A stretch of 64,000 nt of DNA from contig NZ_FXAW01000002.1 of assembly GCF_900177665.1 (NCBI RefSeq), forward strand, positions 1 to 64,000, written 5' to 3'. The translations under genes and the position numbers were made by a program. The DNA comes from Marivirga sericea (GTDB lineage Bacteria; Bacteroidota; Bacteroidia; Cytophagales; Cyclobacteriaceae). The first letter of the stretch is position 1. Each line of letters opens with the position of its first letter. Below, piece by piece: positions 17,035 through 25,390 of the stretch. The notes beneath the pieces are model-generated. The model was not told the origin of the DNA. It ran no database searches and was given only the letters and a program-made list of their open reading frames with translations.

Positions 17035-18357
17035 TTAAACGACTCTACTCTCTTTCTTCGCTTGAGCATGAAAATCTAATATATAGATTGCCATAACGTA
17101 GAAAGGGACCATTACAATTCTGTAACGGGAAAGCGTTCCGAAATTATAGGTAGAAATTCCAACTCCGAAGGCAAATATTATAGCAAAAATCAAGCAAAAG
17201 AGAATGATTGGAGAGCGGATACTTTGAAGGATATGCACTATTTTGTTTCTATAAAACAAGCGAATAGTTAGACCCAATAAGAATACTGCTTCCATTGCAG
17301 ATAAAAGCATTAAAGGGTTATTAACTTCCCAGAGGTAGGGTCTGAAAAGAGATACGTTTACAGCTTGGGGTGCTAATCGAATCATACTTCCAAAAGTGCC
17401 ATCCAGTTCTCCAAGAGAATATCCTGAACCAGCGTCTCTACCTGTCCAATAACGAATATCATAAGCTGTTACCTGTGCTGTTTCAGCTATCTGATCAAGT
17501 GCATATCTGTTGTTATCTTCACCGGCTTTTAGTGCCACAAAATAGGCAAGCCCACCGCCAATAACGAGTAGGAATGGAGCCACTAAAACTCTAAGAACTA
17601 AGGATTTTATTCTGCCAATTCGGTAAAAAAAATACCACAAGATTAATGCAGGCATTAAGCATAAAAATATGTAAAGCTTCACTGAAGTGACTATATAAAT
17701 TGCTGCAATTAAGAGTAAAATATTTAAGTAGAGTTTCTTGCGCTCAAAAAAGACTTGAATAAATGCGTAAACTAATAATCCGGTAGCTCCTAATGTAACA
17801 GTGTCTTTTAAAATGCCTGATCCCCAAAAAAATACAGTAGGGATAAAGAATATTGCAATGGCAAACTGAAGCTTAAGTTCAGGATAAATATTGCAAAAAG
17901 ACTGGTACATCATCCACAAGCCCCAGAACGAAAAAAATGCAAAGAATAATGCCACTCCTGCATAAGAATTATAAGTAATGACACCGAAAATGGAGGCTAT
18001 TCTTACTATAAAATAAGAAGTGGTATCTCTGTACATCCATATTTTAGAGGAGTATTGATATGTCTCGGCATCAAATTCACCATTGGCTGTAAGCAACTTT
18101 AATCCGGAAGAGAAATTTTGGTAGAAGGCATCAACTATGTGCGATGATCCATGTGTGAAGTAGGTATAAGTGTCACCTCCTCCGTAGTAAAACTGGTAGA
18201 TTAAACCAACACCTATTGCTCCAAGCATTTTTAACAGTAATGCAGGGAAAAAATATATTTTTGTTTCCTGATCAGCAAAAGCGTCTCTTATTCCATATGC
18301 AACAAACATGAGAACTGAAAAAGTAACAGGCGCTATAAGAAAATCGATTGGTTTCAC
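17035..18357 (-). CDS. Polytopic membrane protein of unknown function
   Basis: A 440-residue integral membrane protein with roughly ten hydrophobic helices. A conserved-looking polar loop after the second helix (YYGGGDTYTYFTHGSS) and another polar stretch near residue 300 (GYSLGELDGTFGS) could form a site. The topology resembles multispan glycosyltransferase or polymerase-like proteins of the envelope, but no diagnostic motif is seen, so no function is given. The start is GTG, nine bases after the stop of the TPR gene upstream. The two are probably co-transcribed. Confidence 0.85.
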   Translation of the reverse strand: MKPIDFLIAPVTFSVLMFVAYGIRDAFADQETKIYFFPALLLKMLGAIGVGLIYQFYYGGGDTYTYFTHGSSHIVDAFYQNFSSGLKLLTANGEFDAETYQYSSKIWMYRDTTSYFIVRIASIFGVITYNSYAGVALFFAFFSFWGLWMMYQSFCNIYPELKLQFAIAIFFIPTVFFWGSGILKDTVTLGATGLLVYAFIQVFFERKKLYLNILLLIAAIYIVTSVKLYIFLCLMPALILWYFFYRIGRIKSLVLRVLVAPFLLVIGGGLAYFVALKAGEDNNRYALDQIAETAQVTAYDIRYWTGRDAGSGYSLGELDGTFGSMIRLAPQAVNVSLFRPYLWEVNNPLMLLSAMEAVFLLGLTIRLFYRNKIVHILQSIRSPIILFCLIFAIIFAFGVGISTYNFGTLSRYRIVMVPFYVMAIYILDFHAQAKKESRVV

Positions 18358-18366
18358 ATCTTAAAA

Positions 18367-19536
18367 CTACAAATCTTTCAACTTATCTTTAGCACTTTTA
18401 AAGACTGCTTGCTTTCGACCTGCTTTTTTCTTGGCTTTTTTATAATATTCTTTGGCTAATTCAGGTTCATCCTGTTTTTCAGCGATAATTCCTAAGTGAT
18501 AAATACTGTAGAGGTAATAACCAGCCTCTTCTTCGCCCACATTTTCAGAGGAAACCATAGCTCTTTCGTAATATTTCTTTGCTTCATCTAAGTTGGCTTG
18601 CCTTTCATAGATTTGTCCTAAGAAAAAGCCAGCATATCTTCCTGAAGTACCTCCATAACCAGCTTTTGCGCTGTCGAGATTTTGAAATATTTCCAAGCAT
18701 TCTCTTTCCGAATCTTGGATTCTGCCAGCGGTATAAAGTAAACGTGCATAGAAACGATGGAAATAAGCATTTTGAGGGAAAGTTTCATGAAGATATTCTG
18801 AAAGTTGTAGTCCTTTTCTTAGTTCTCCTTCATCTAAGGCCCAGATTCTCATTAAGAAATACTGTGCTTCTGTACGCGTATAGAAAGCATTTTGAGCTAC
18901 TGTGGTGAGTTGTTTTACGCCTAATTTTTTATCGCCATCTTCAAAAAACCTTAGTACAGGCTTTAGTATTGGGTAATGTTCCGGCACCCATTCTACGTAA
19001 TAATTGTACAAAGCATCTCCAAAAAGAAATTCTGGGCTTAAATTCTTATTCCCCTTGCTTTCCTCCATGTAGTTTAAGGCGTTTCGCGCTTCGAATGCAG
19101 CTTTTGTCCAGCTTTGATTTTCAGCGTAGAACCTGCCTTTAAATCCATGAATTGCGGCTAAGAAGAAAGTAGCTTCCATGCTATTCTCATCTTGTTCTTT
19201 CATGAATTCAGCGTAGAACTGTGCTGTGTCCAAGTAAGCAATCATTTTTTCATTGTTGGGATAATGGGTGGGCTCAGGTAATATTTTCCACCACTCGTTT
19301 AAACCGTATAAGAAATAAGGTAGTGGGTGGTTAGGAAAGCGAAAACGCAGCCACTTAAAATCTTGCTCCACTTTTTCATGCTCGGCATTGTAAATGGCAT
19401 TTACAGAGGCATTCACTTCCATTTGGATGTACATGTTGTTGAGCAAAATACTGCTATCCTGCTCCATTACATATTGGGCCTTAATTGAGAAGCTTAAGGC
19501 AATTGAAATTGTGAGTAATAGTAAAGTTCTATACAT
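18367..19536 (-). CDS. Secreted TPR-repeat protein
   Basis: A 389-residue protein with a signal peptide (LLLTISIALSFSIKAQ, cleavage near residue 20). From about 60 onward it is a helical-repeat protein. TPR-like units are clearest at 300-375: GYGGTSGRYAGFFLGQIYE, DEAKKYYERAM, ELAKEYYKKAKKKAG. TPR proteins of this kind act as adaptors in the periplasm. Its coupling to the polytopic membrane protein suggests they form one complex, which is an inference from gene order only. Confidence 0.88.
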   Translation of the reverse strand: MYRTLLLLTISIALSFSIKAQYVMEQDSSILLNNMYIQMEVNASVNAIYNAEHEKVEQDFKWLRFRFPNHPLPYFLYGLNEWWKILPEPTHYPNNEKMIAYLDTAQFYAEFMKEQDENSMEATFFLAAIHGFKGRFYAENQSWTKAAFEARNALNYMEESKGNKNLSPEFLFGDALYNYYVEWVPEHYPILKPVLRFFEDGDKKLGVKQLTTVAQNAFYTRTEAQYFLMRIWALDEGELRKGLQLSEYLHETFPQNAYFHRFYARLLYTAGRIQDSERECLEIFQNLDSAKAGYGGTSGRYAGFFLGQIYERQANLDEAKKYYERAMVSSENVGEEEAGYYLYSIYHLGIIAEKQDEPELAKEYYKKAKKKAGRKQAVFKSAKDKLKDL

Positions 19537-19564
19537 TATATAAGTGCAACTACAACAAAATTAA

Positions 19565-19590
19565 AAAAGCTCGACTTAAATCGAGCTTTT
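19565..19590 (-). terminator. Terminator after hpf
   Basis: Perfect 10-bp stem AAAAGCTCGA/TCGAGCTTTT with a 6-base loop, 26 bases beyond the hpf stop. Confidence 0.85.
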
Positions 19591-19615
19591 AAAATACATA
19601 TTATAACAAAATGTT

Positions 19616-19915
19616 TTAATGAGCCATCTGTTTCTCCTTGAATTTTTTGATTTGTCTCCTTAAAGCTTCAGAAGCAGCATCAATACCGGCTTCAAATGAA
19701 TCACTTTTTTCCTTTGCAAAAAGTTGATTACCAGGAATATTTAATTTCACTTCCACTATTTTATTTGAATTGGTCGAGTCTTTATCCAATTTAAGAAAAA
19801 CTTCTCCATCGATAAATCGATCATAAAAAGTTTCCAGTTTGTCTATTCTCTTTTGAATAAAGTCTAACAATTTTACGTCTGCGTCAAAGTGGATCGAATG
19901 CATTTGTAGCTTCAT
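19616..19915 (-). CDS. hpf: Ribosome hibernation promoting factor, short HPF/RaiA type
   Basis: A 99-residue ribosome-associated inhibitor of the YfiA/HPF family. The first 95 residues show the characteristic beta-alpha-beta arrangement: MQMHSIHFDAD-like start, RIDKLETFYDRFIDGEVFL, a second strand pair, then FEAGIDAASEALRRQIKKFK. It lacks the C-terminal dimerisation domain of long HPF. Cluster rpsU-xerC-hpf is conserved in Bacteroidota, which supports the call. It likely binds the 30S subunit in stationary phase. Confidence 0.93.
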   Translation of the reverse strand: MKLQMHSIHFDADVKLLDFIQKRIDKLETFYDRFIDGEVFLKLDKDSTNSNKIVEVKLNIPGNQLFAKEKSDSFEAGIDAASEALRRQIKKFKEKQMAH

Positions 19916-19939
19916 GATTTTTGTGTTTTATGGTTAAAC

Positions 19940-20821
19940 TTACGCTTTAGGATGTGCTTGATCAAAAACTTTTTTGAGTTTGTCAAGCGAATTATGAGTG
20001 TAGACCTGAGTTGCGGCTAAGCTGCTGTGTCCTAACAGATCTTTTACTGCATTCAGGTCTGCTCCTTTATTTAATAAATGTGTAGCAAATGTGTGCCTCA
20101 GAATATGAGGACTTGTTTTACTTATGGTTGAAACCTGACTGAGATACTTTTTTGTAATGCGATTGATCATCATAGGATAAGCTTCATTTCCATTATTAGA
20201 AACGATTAGGGGGGTGCTCTCGTTGCCTGAAAATGATTTATTTTTATGGGAAATGTAAGTATTCAATCGACTTAATATTTTATTATGAAACGGAATGATT
20301 CGCTCTTTATTTCCCTTCCCTAAAACTCTTATAGTTTTTGATGGGATATTAAAATCTGAGTACTTTAAACCAATCAGTTCGGAAAGCCTAATCCCTGTGC
20401 CGTAGAGCAATTCCATGATCAAGGCATCACGGCTTCCTTCAAAATCATCTGCAAATTCAATAATAGACAATAGTTGATCCATTTCATTTTCCTGCACAAA
20501 TTGCGGAAGTTCCTTGCTAGTTTTTAGCGCTTTGATTTTCTGAGTGGGATTTTCCTTGATTTCCTCTCGTGAAATTGCGAACTTGAAAAAGGCTCTCAAA
20601 GAAATGATTTTTCTATTGATGCTTTTCGGATTCATCTTTTCTTGCATCAAGGCCACAATCCATGCTCGGATATGACGATGCTCAACTTTTAGTAAATCTT
20701 GAAAGAGGTATTGGTTTTCTAGAAATCCGGAAAATTGCTTTAAATCGTTTTGATAGGAAATCAGAGTATGCCTGCTATAGCGTTTTTCAAACTCTAAATA
20801 TTTCAGGAAAGTATTCAGCAT
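19940..20821 (-). CDS. xerC: Tyrosine recombinase XerC/XerD
   Basis: A 293-residue site-specific recombinase that resolves chromosome dimers. The N-terminal SAM-like DNA-binding domain covers about 1-90 (YLEFEKRYSRHTLISYQND). The catalytic residues are all present: Arg145 in GTGIRLSEL, Lys169 in LGKGNKER, His239 and Arg242 in HILRHTFATHLL, His265 in LGHSSLAATQVYTH, and nucleophile Tyr274. Length and position between rpsU and hpf match the housekeeping Xer gene rather than an integrase of a mobile element. Whether it is C or D is not decided by the sequence. Confidence 0.95.
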   Translation of the reverse strand: MLNTFLKYLEFEKRYSRHTLISYQNDLKQFSGFLENQYLFQDLLKVEHRHIRAWIVALMQEKMNPKSINRKIISLRAFFKFAISREEIKENPTQKIKALKTSKELPQFVQENEMDQLLSIIEFADDFEGSRDALIMELLYGTGIRLSELIGLKYSDFNIPSKTIRVLGKGNKERIIPFHNKILSRLNTYISHKNKSFSGNESTPLIVSNNGNEAYPMMINRITKKYLSQVSTISKTSPHILRHTFATHLLNKGADLNAVKDLLGHSSLAATQVYTHNSLDKLKKVFDQAHPKA

Positions 20822-20850
20822 ATATTTAATAACCTATCTAAATTTTTGGC

Positions 20851-20903
20851 AAAAAAAAAGTTAGTATCCCTTCTCCGCAGTTTCTGCAAATGGATACTAA
20901 CTT
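20851..20903 (-). terminator. Long hairpin/terminator between rpsU and xerC
   Basis: Perfect 12-bp arms AAGTTAGTATCC (20858-20869) and GGATACTAACTT (20892-20903). Inside the loop there is a further short hairpin with GCAG/CTGC arms. On the minus strand the outer stem is followed by at least eight T. It should end most rpsU transcripts before xerC. Confidence 0.8.
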
Positions 20904-20935
20904 AATAAAATTATTTGATAAAAGCTAACTAAAAA

Positions 20936-21127
20936 TTAGCTGTCTAAATCCCTCATTTTTTGCCTATAGGCGGCACGGATAACTTCTTTTCTTCTGGCAA
21001 CAGAAGGCTTTACAAAGTGTTGACGAGCACGGACTTCTTTCAAAGCACCAGTCTTCTCGAACTTCTTCTTAAAGCGTTTCAAAGCTTTATCAATCGATTC
21101 GTTTTCTTTTACGTTTACTACGATCAT
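20936..21127 (-). CDS. rpsU: Ribosomal protein bS21
   Basis: A 63-residue, very basic small-subunit protein. It has the bS21 pattern: MIVVNVKENESIDKALKRFKK at the start (21 bases after a strong SD), then GALKEVRARQHFVKPSVARRK, and a basic tail. In Bacteroidota ribosomes bS21 helps hide the 16S anti-SD end, according to published structural work on Flavobacterium. The start ATG at 21127 is fixed by the SD at 21134-21141. Confidence 0.96.
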   Translation of the reverse strand: MIVVNVKENESIDKALKRFKKKFEKTGALKEVRARQHFVKPSVARRKEVIRAAYRQKMRDLDS

Positions 21128-21133
21128 AATTTA

Positions 21134-21141
21134 CACCTCCT
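21134..21141 (-). promoter_or_regulatory. Unusually strong Shine-Dalgarno of rpsU
   Basis: On the minus strand AGGAGGTG lies six bases before the rpsU ATG, a match to the full anti-SD. Other genes in this window start without such a sequence. Likely basis of autoregulation (see findings). Confidence 0.85.
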
Positions 21142-21210
21142 CTCGTGAATAATCTCTCAGAACTTCAGGCTTTTGTTTATCAATGAATTAGCCATTTGTT
21201 TTGAGGACTG

Positions 21211-21218
21211 CAAAGGTA
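21211..21218 (-). promoter_or_regulatory. Candidate -7 box of rpsU promoter
   Basis: TACCTTTG on the minus strand matches TAnnTTTG. No good -33 TTTG is seen at the right distance, so only the -7 element is claimed. It would give a leader of about 75 bases. Confidence 0.4.
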
Positions 21219-21263
21219 GGAGAATGATTTTGGAAAACCTAATTGCTGGAAGCGTTCTGTTTT

Positions 21264-21806
21264 TTATAGCAGACCCGTCATTCTATAAAAATCATACATA
21301 GTTACTCGAAAGGCTTCTTTATGAGCTGTAGTTCTAAATAATGGCAGTTTTCCGTTTTTGGTATTTACATACAAGGCTACCTCATCGGTCAATCTATTAT
21401 ACAATTCCGTACTGAAGCGCATTTCATCTTTTCGTTTTTGCCCGCTTAAGGCAATTTTTCCTTGATCCTCCGATTCAATTGCTTCCCATAATACAGTAAA
21501 TTCATCCTTTGCAATAGTTTTTGGCATTTCAATTATAGGATATACTCTATTAACTCGCCAATTTACCACCAATGAAATAGTAAAATAGAAATCAGTAGTA
21601 TCTGTTTGTCGATCTTCGTGACGGTAGATTCTCCACCCTCCCTCTTCCATGACTTCCAAATCATAATTAGTTTGACGCATATTTCTGAAAAAAATATAGG
21701 CATCATCAGAATAGTTGAATCTCAACTTTTCCAATTCTACTTTTTCAGAAGTATTAACTGAGCAAGCTACATTGATGATCAAAAAAAGTAAGATGAATTT
21801 CTTCAT
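21264..21806 (-). CDS. Small lipoprotein of unknown function
   Basis: A 180-residue protein with a lipoprotein signal (FLIINVACS, Cys15). The rest is mixed alpha/beta with many charged residues and no motif I can name (YDLEVMEEGGWRIYRHEDRQ, then VNWRVNRVYPIIEMPK). It follows the 167-residue lipoprotein gene on the same strand after 42 bases, so the three genes 23697-21264 are probably one unit. Confidence 0.8.
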   Translation of the reverse strand: MKKFILLFLIINVACSVNTSEKVELEKLRFNYSDDAYIFFRNMRQTNYDLEVMEEGGWRIYRHEDRQTDTTDFYFTISLVVNWRVNRVYPIIEMPKTIAKDEFTVLWEAIESEDQGKIALSGQKRKDEMRFSTELYNRLTDEVALYVNTKNGKLPLFRTTAHKEAFRVTMYDFYRMTGLL

Positions 21807-21848
21807 GCTAAAGAAAACTGAAAATAAATGGTCTGGTTTTAATTTAGT

Positions 21849-22352
21849 TTAATTCTTTGCTCTATATCCTTTCGGTACCATGGGCTGACCTTCATCATAA
21901 GCATTTATATATAAAGTATCCGCTTCCTCTTTTTTGCCTTTGGGATAAACTATCCAAACGTCTAAAAGTCCAAATTTTTGATCTGCTCCAATGGTTTTAC
22001 TGTTTAAGGTTTTGAAGGGGCAACAGCTTTTCACTCTTTCATATTTTATAGGAGTGCCGTCTTCCATTTCCAAAGCATTTAAAAAACGCATTCGGTTTTT
22101 CCCTCCTTCATGGTGGTTGGTTACGCCCACAAAAATGGGGTTTTTCTCGCTTCTTCCATAGGATTTATCATTGGTCGTAGTTCTTAAATAGATGGTAGAA
22201 TCATTCACCATTTCATAGCTGTCTACTGTATTTTTTTCATTGGTATATTCAGGGTAATTCCGATCGAACTTACTTGGTGGTGGTTTACAAGCAAAAATAA
22301 AAATCCATAAAAATAAAATGGAAGTCGTTCTACTTTTCAATAAATAATTCAT
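21849..22352 (-). CDS. Small lipoprotein of unknown function
   Basis: A 167-residue protein with a lipobox (IFACKPPPS, Cys22). It has two close cysteines (KSCCPF) and a closing region DTLYINAYDEGQPMVPKGY that suggests a small beta domain. Its ATG lies inside the end of the upstream CarboxypepD_reg gene (23-base overlap), so translational coupling is likely. No function recognised. Confidence 0.8.
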   Translation of the reverse strand: MNYLLKSRTTSILFLWIFIFACKPPPSKFDRNYPEYTNEKNTVDSYEMVNDSTIYLRTTTNDKSYGRSEKNPIFVGVTNHHEGGKNRMRFLNALEMEDGTPIKYERVKSCCPFKTLNSKTIGADQKFGLLDVWIVYPKGKKEEADTLYINAYDEGQPMVPKGYRAKN

Positions 22353-23697
22353 CTGTAGAATTGTTTTCGGTTAAATCTGATAACATTTTTTGATTGATAG
22401 GATTAACAGGTACAGCATTAATATTATCAAAGGAAATGCCTAATCTTTTAGTGGGTGCCAGTTCATAAATATCGTAATCATGCGCTGCTCCATTTCGCCA
22501 ATGTATTTTTTCATAATCTCTGTTTTCGAGCACATACCATTCGTTTACTTGTTTAACAAATCCTGACTTAAAGTTTGAATCAAAAGCTTCTTTCATATTA
22601 GCAACACCACTTAATCTACTGGCATTATTTCCTACTGCAGCGTCCCGGATATAATGAACATAATATTTATTATCCTCAGGATTTTGTTTCCATTGAATCA
22701 AATAATGTGACCTTACCCCATCCTTGATAGTCTGAACAGTGAAAATATTCCTCTTTTTCCCTTCAATAGTTTCCTGAATTTTTTCGAATTGCACTATGGC
22801 ATAATCATCTTTACATATGATCATTTTTGCTATGGGCCTAATGCTTTTTTTAAACATGAGCCTAGATGAGTCACTCATAACAGTCTTGATTTCAATATAT
22901 TGTTTCTCATTACTTCTATACTCACCAATGATTTCAAAATAATTTTCCTTTACAAAGCCTTCATAAAGTAATCTTTGGGGGTGCTCTTTTCTTTCTCTTT
23001 CAATGGAATTACACAAAAAGAAATCATTTATATCTGAATTTTTTGGTCCCATTAATTTTGTGGGGTTTGCTTTATTTACTGTATAAGGCCCCAAATCCTG
23101 ATATAGCCAATTTTGAAGAGATTGTCGCCAACTAATACCTCTGTTGTCTGCCGTTCTTCTGATTCTCAGAGTCTCATAACGAGTGTCTTCCGACTTTCTA
23201 TTGATTCCTCGTTCGCTTAATAGCACAATTGCATCCAACATTCTAGAATAGGAAGTATCTCTAATTGTTGATTCCCTGTAAAAGGCAATCTGAGAATGTT
23301 TCCCTCTAGGATAGTTTTTTCGAATATTCTTTATGGCCTTTTCCACATACCAAGAAGCCGAGTCAAAAGTCCCTTTAATTACTACTTCGTCCATTGAAAT
23401 TTTACTATTTCTCAAGGTGAAATTCTGCATTCCACCAAAGCTTATATTTTCAATTGGGATACTAAGACTATTATAGCCAATAGAACTGATGTTTAATTTT
23501 TCAAACCCTCTTTTTATACGAAGGGAGAAATATCCTGAATCATTGCTGATAGTGCCATATGCACTTTTATCTAATTGCAGATGAGCATAAGGAATTGGAT
23601 TCTTATTTTCATCTAGCAGTCTGCCCGATAGGTTTTGAGCAGATATTACAAAACTGTTGGATATAATCAGAATGAAAAGCAAAAATTTTAGGTTCAT
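22330..23697 (-). CDS. Secreted CarboxypepD_reg-like domain protein
   Basis: A 455-residue protein with a signal peptide (FLLFILIISNSFVISAQ). Residues 22-105 form a CarboxypepD_reg-like beta-sandwich: LSGRLLDENKNPIPYAHLQL, then SNDSGYFSLRI and LNISSIGYNSL. These domains are common at the front of Bacteroidota outer-membrane proteins. The remaining part (about 110-455) has no TonB plug or barrel pattern. It may be a peripheral or periplasmic domain. First gene of a three-gene unit with two lipoproteins. Function unknown. Confidence 0.83.
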   Translation of the reverse strand: MNLKFLLFILIISNSFVISAQNLSGRLLDENKNPIPYAHLQLDKSAYGTISNDSGYFSLRIKRGFEKLNISSIGYNSLSIPIENISFGGMQNFTLRNSKISMDEVVIKGTFDSASWYVEKAIKNIRKNYPRGKHSQIAFYRESTIRDTSYSRMLDAIVLLSERGINRKSEDTRYETLRIRRTADNRGISWRQSLQNWLYQDLGPYTVNKANPTKLMGPKNSDINDFFLCNSIERERKEHPQRLLYEGFVKENYFEIIGEYRSNEKQYIEIKTVMSDSSRLMFKKSIRPIAKMIICKDDYAIVQFEKIQETIEGKKRNIFTVQTIKDGVRSHYLIQWKQNPEDNKYYVHYIRDAAVGNNASRLSGVANMKEAFDSNFKSGFVKQVNEWYVLENRDYEKIHWRNGAAHDYDIYELAPTKRLGISFDNINAVPVNPINQKMLSDLTENNSTDELFIEK

Positions 23698-23758
23698 TTT
23701 AAGATTGATTTAGAATCGAAACTAAGATATATGTTGTTTCATACAAAACATCATAGAA

Positions 23759-24334
23759 TCATTTAATTACTTCCCGAAACCTAAAGCAACTTAGCAGGTG
23801 GTCATTAACCAAACCGCAAGCTTGCATGTGCGCATACATTATAGTGCTTCCCACAAACTTAAAACCTCTTTTTTTTAAGTCTTTGCTCAATGCATCTGAC
23901 TCAGGAGAAGTAGCAGGTGCTTCTTTCATTGATTTTATTTTGTTGACAATGGGCTTATGATCTACAAAAGACCAAATATATCGATCAAAGCTCCCGAACT
24001 CCTGCTGCACTTCCAGAAACTTTTGAGCATTGGTTACGGCACCATTTAGTTTTAACTTATTTCGGATAATTCCTGGATTTTGCAATAACTCGTCAATTTT
24101 GGATTGATCAAAGTTCGCTACTTTTTTAGCACTGAAATTAGCTAATAGATTTCTATAGTTTTCTCTCTTCTTTAAAACGGTTGCCCAACTCAAGCCTGCT
24201 TGAGCACCTTCTAATATTAAAAATTCAAAATGCGTTTGATCATCATGAACTGGAACTCCCCATTCTTCATCATGATATTTTATATATTGTTCAAAACCTA
24301 AGCACCAAGGGCAACGCTCTTTATCAGTGGACAT
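23759..24334 (-). CDS. tag: DNA-3-methyladenine glycosylase I
   Basis: A base-excision repair enzyme of the Tag family that removes 3-methyladenine from DNA. The zinc-binding and catalytic landmarks are seen: CPWC at the start, YIKYHDEEWG, FEFLILEGAQAGLSWATVLKKR, GSTIMYAHMQACGLVNDH near the C-terminus. I chose the second ATG (24334, 191 residues); the first ATG at 24346 adds four residues and would enlarge the overlap with the SDR gene. Both overlap the SDR stop, which indicates coupling. Confidence 0.95.
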   Translation of the reverse strand: MSTDKERCPWCLGFEQYIKYHDEEWGVPVHDDQTHFEFLILEGAQAGLSWATVLKKRENYRNLLANFSAKKVANFDQSKIDELLQNPGIIRNKLKLNGAVTNAQKFLEVQQEFGSFDRYIWSFVDHKPIVNKIKSMKEAPATSPESDALSKDLKKRGFKFVGSTIMYAHMQACGLVNDHLLSCFRFREVIK

Positions 24335-25088
24335 AGCTTGCAGCATTTATATCAATCGTAGTACCCGTAGCGTGGTCCATTAGGCCAGACATTAACATAG
24401 CGATCGTAGGTGAAATGTCTTCTGGTTCTGTTAATTTTGTCAAGGCGATATCATCCAATGCAAAGCCTTCTCCATACTGATCAATAAACTGCTGCGCCAT
24501 GTCGGTTCTCACAAAGCCCGGTGCCACGGTAAAGGCTTTTATATTTTGTTTTCCAAAGGCTCTAGCAATGGATTTGGTTAAAGAAACAACGGCTCCTTTT
24601 GAGGTAGCATAAGCTAAGTAATCAGCTGTGTCTCCTCTAAAAGCAGCACGAGAAGAGATGTTTACGATGCGGCCACCAGTGTCTTGCTTTTGAAACTGCA
24701 CTACGCTTCTTTTACATAACAATCCAACGGCATTCACATTGACATCCATTGTCTTCAACCAGTCATCGGTCCAGTCCACAGCATTTTTATGAATGTCTGA
24801 TGAGAGTGCGATCCCTGCATTATTGACAATACCGTCTAGTCTCCCATCAAAATAGTCCAGTGTTTCGCTGAATAAACGTGCTACTTCCATAGCACCAGAC
24901 AAATCTGCTTTGATGAGATGGATGCTAGATCCTAGTTCTTTTTTAAGCTTTTGAGCCGATTCCTCATTTCTGTTGTAATGAGCAACTACGTAAGCCCCGC
25001 ATTCTACTAAGGTTCTGGTGATGGCAGCACCAATTCCTCTAGTTCCGCCAGTTACTAATATATGTTGATGAGCACAATCAATTTTCAT
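24324..25088 (-). CDS. SDR-family oxidoreductase
   Basis: A 254-residue short-chain dehydrogenase/reductase. The cofactor motif is TGGTRGIGAAI near the N-terminus, followed by NNAGIALSS. The catalytic triad is Ser in VNISSRAAF, then YLAYATSKGA with Tyr and Lys. The C-terminal part (APGFVRTDMAQQF) is as in FabG-like members. An upstream TTG-initiated extension to 25118 exists but the ATG at 25088, starting MKIDCAHQHIL, fits the family. The substrate is unknown. The gene overlaps tag by 11 bases. Confidence 0.93.
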   Translation of the reverse strand: MKIDCAHQHILVTGGTRGIGAAITRTLVECGAYVVAHYNRNEESAQKLKKELGSSIHLIKADLSGAMEVARLFSETLDYFDGRLDGIVNNAGIALSSDIHKNAVDWTDDWLKTMDVNVNAVGLLCKRSVVQFQKQDTGGRIVNISSRAAFRGDTADYLAYATSKGAVVSLTKSIARAFGKQNIKAFTVAPGFVRTDMAQQFIDQYGEGFALDDIALTKLTEPEDISPTIAMLMSGLMDHATGTTIDINAASYVH

Positions 25089-25159
25089 ATTTCTGAGAAT
25101 AGAATTTACTAAGCTCAATTTAGTAAAAATTCTAATCTATAAAACTGTCTTTGACAAAA

Positions 25160-25339
25160 TCATTGGGCAGGATTAGCTTCAAAATAATTAATTTCTCCGT
25201 TTTCAATTTCTAGATTGATCTGCAAGGGATTGCAGCAAACTTCGCAATCTTCTATATACGTCTGCTCTGAAATGCTGGCGTCCACTAACATACTGATTTC
25301 TTGAAAACAATGTGGGCAATGAAAGAAATGTTCTATCAT
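25160..25339 (-). CDS. CPxCG-type small cysteine-rich protein
   Basis: Short gene read directly (59 residues). It has two cysteine pairs: CPHC at residues 8-11 and CEVCC near 38-42. They are spaced like a zinc knuckle of the CPXCG cysteine-rich family, a small Bacteroidota/Proteobacteria family of unknown role. The C-terminus is acidic (INLEIENGEINYFEA). It lies upstream of the SDR on the same strand, 71 bases apart, and is divergent from the secreted protein at 25391. Confidence 0.8.
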   Translation of the reverse strand: MIEHFFHCPHCFQEISMLVDASISEQTYIEDCEVCCNPLQINLEIENGEINYFEANPAQ

Positions 25340-25390
25340 ATTTTGTAGTTTTGATTATAACAGAATTTTGTAATCAACGTTTCGAACTGT

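Noticed and set aside
19940-20821. Integrase of a mobile element
   Set aside because: The Xer-type length, the rpsU-xerC-hpf context and the lack of att-like repeats indicate the housekeeping recombinase.
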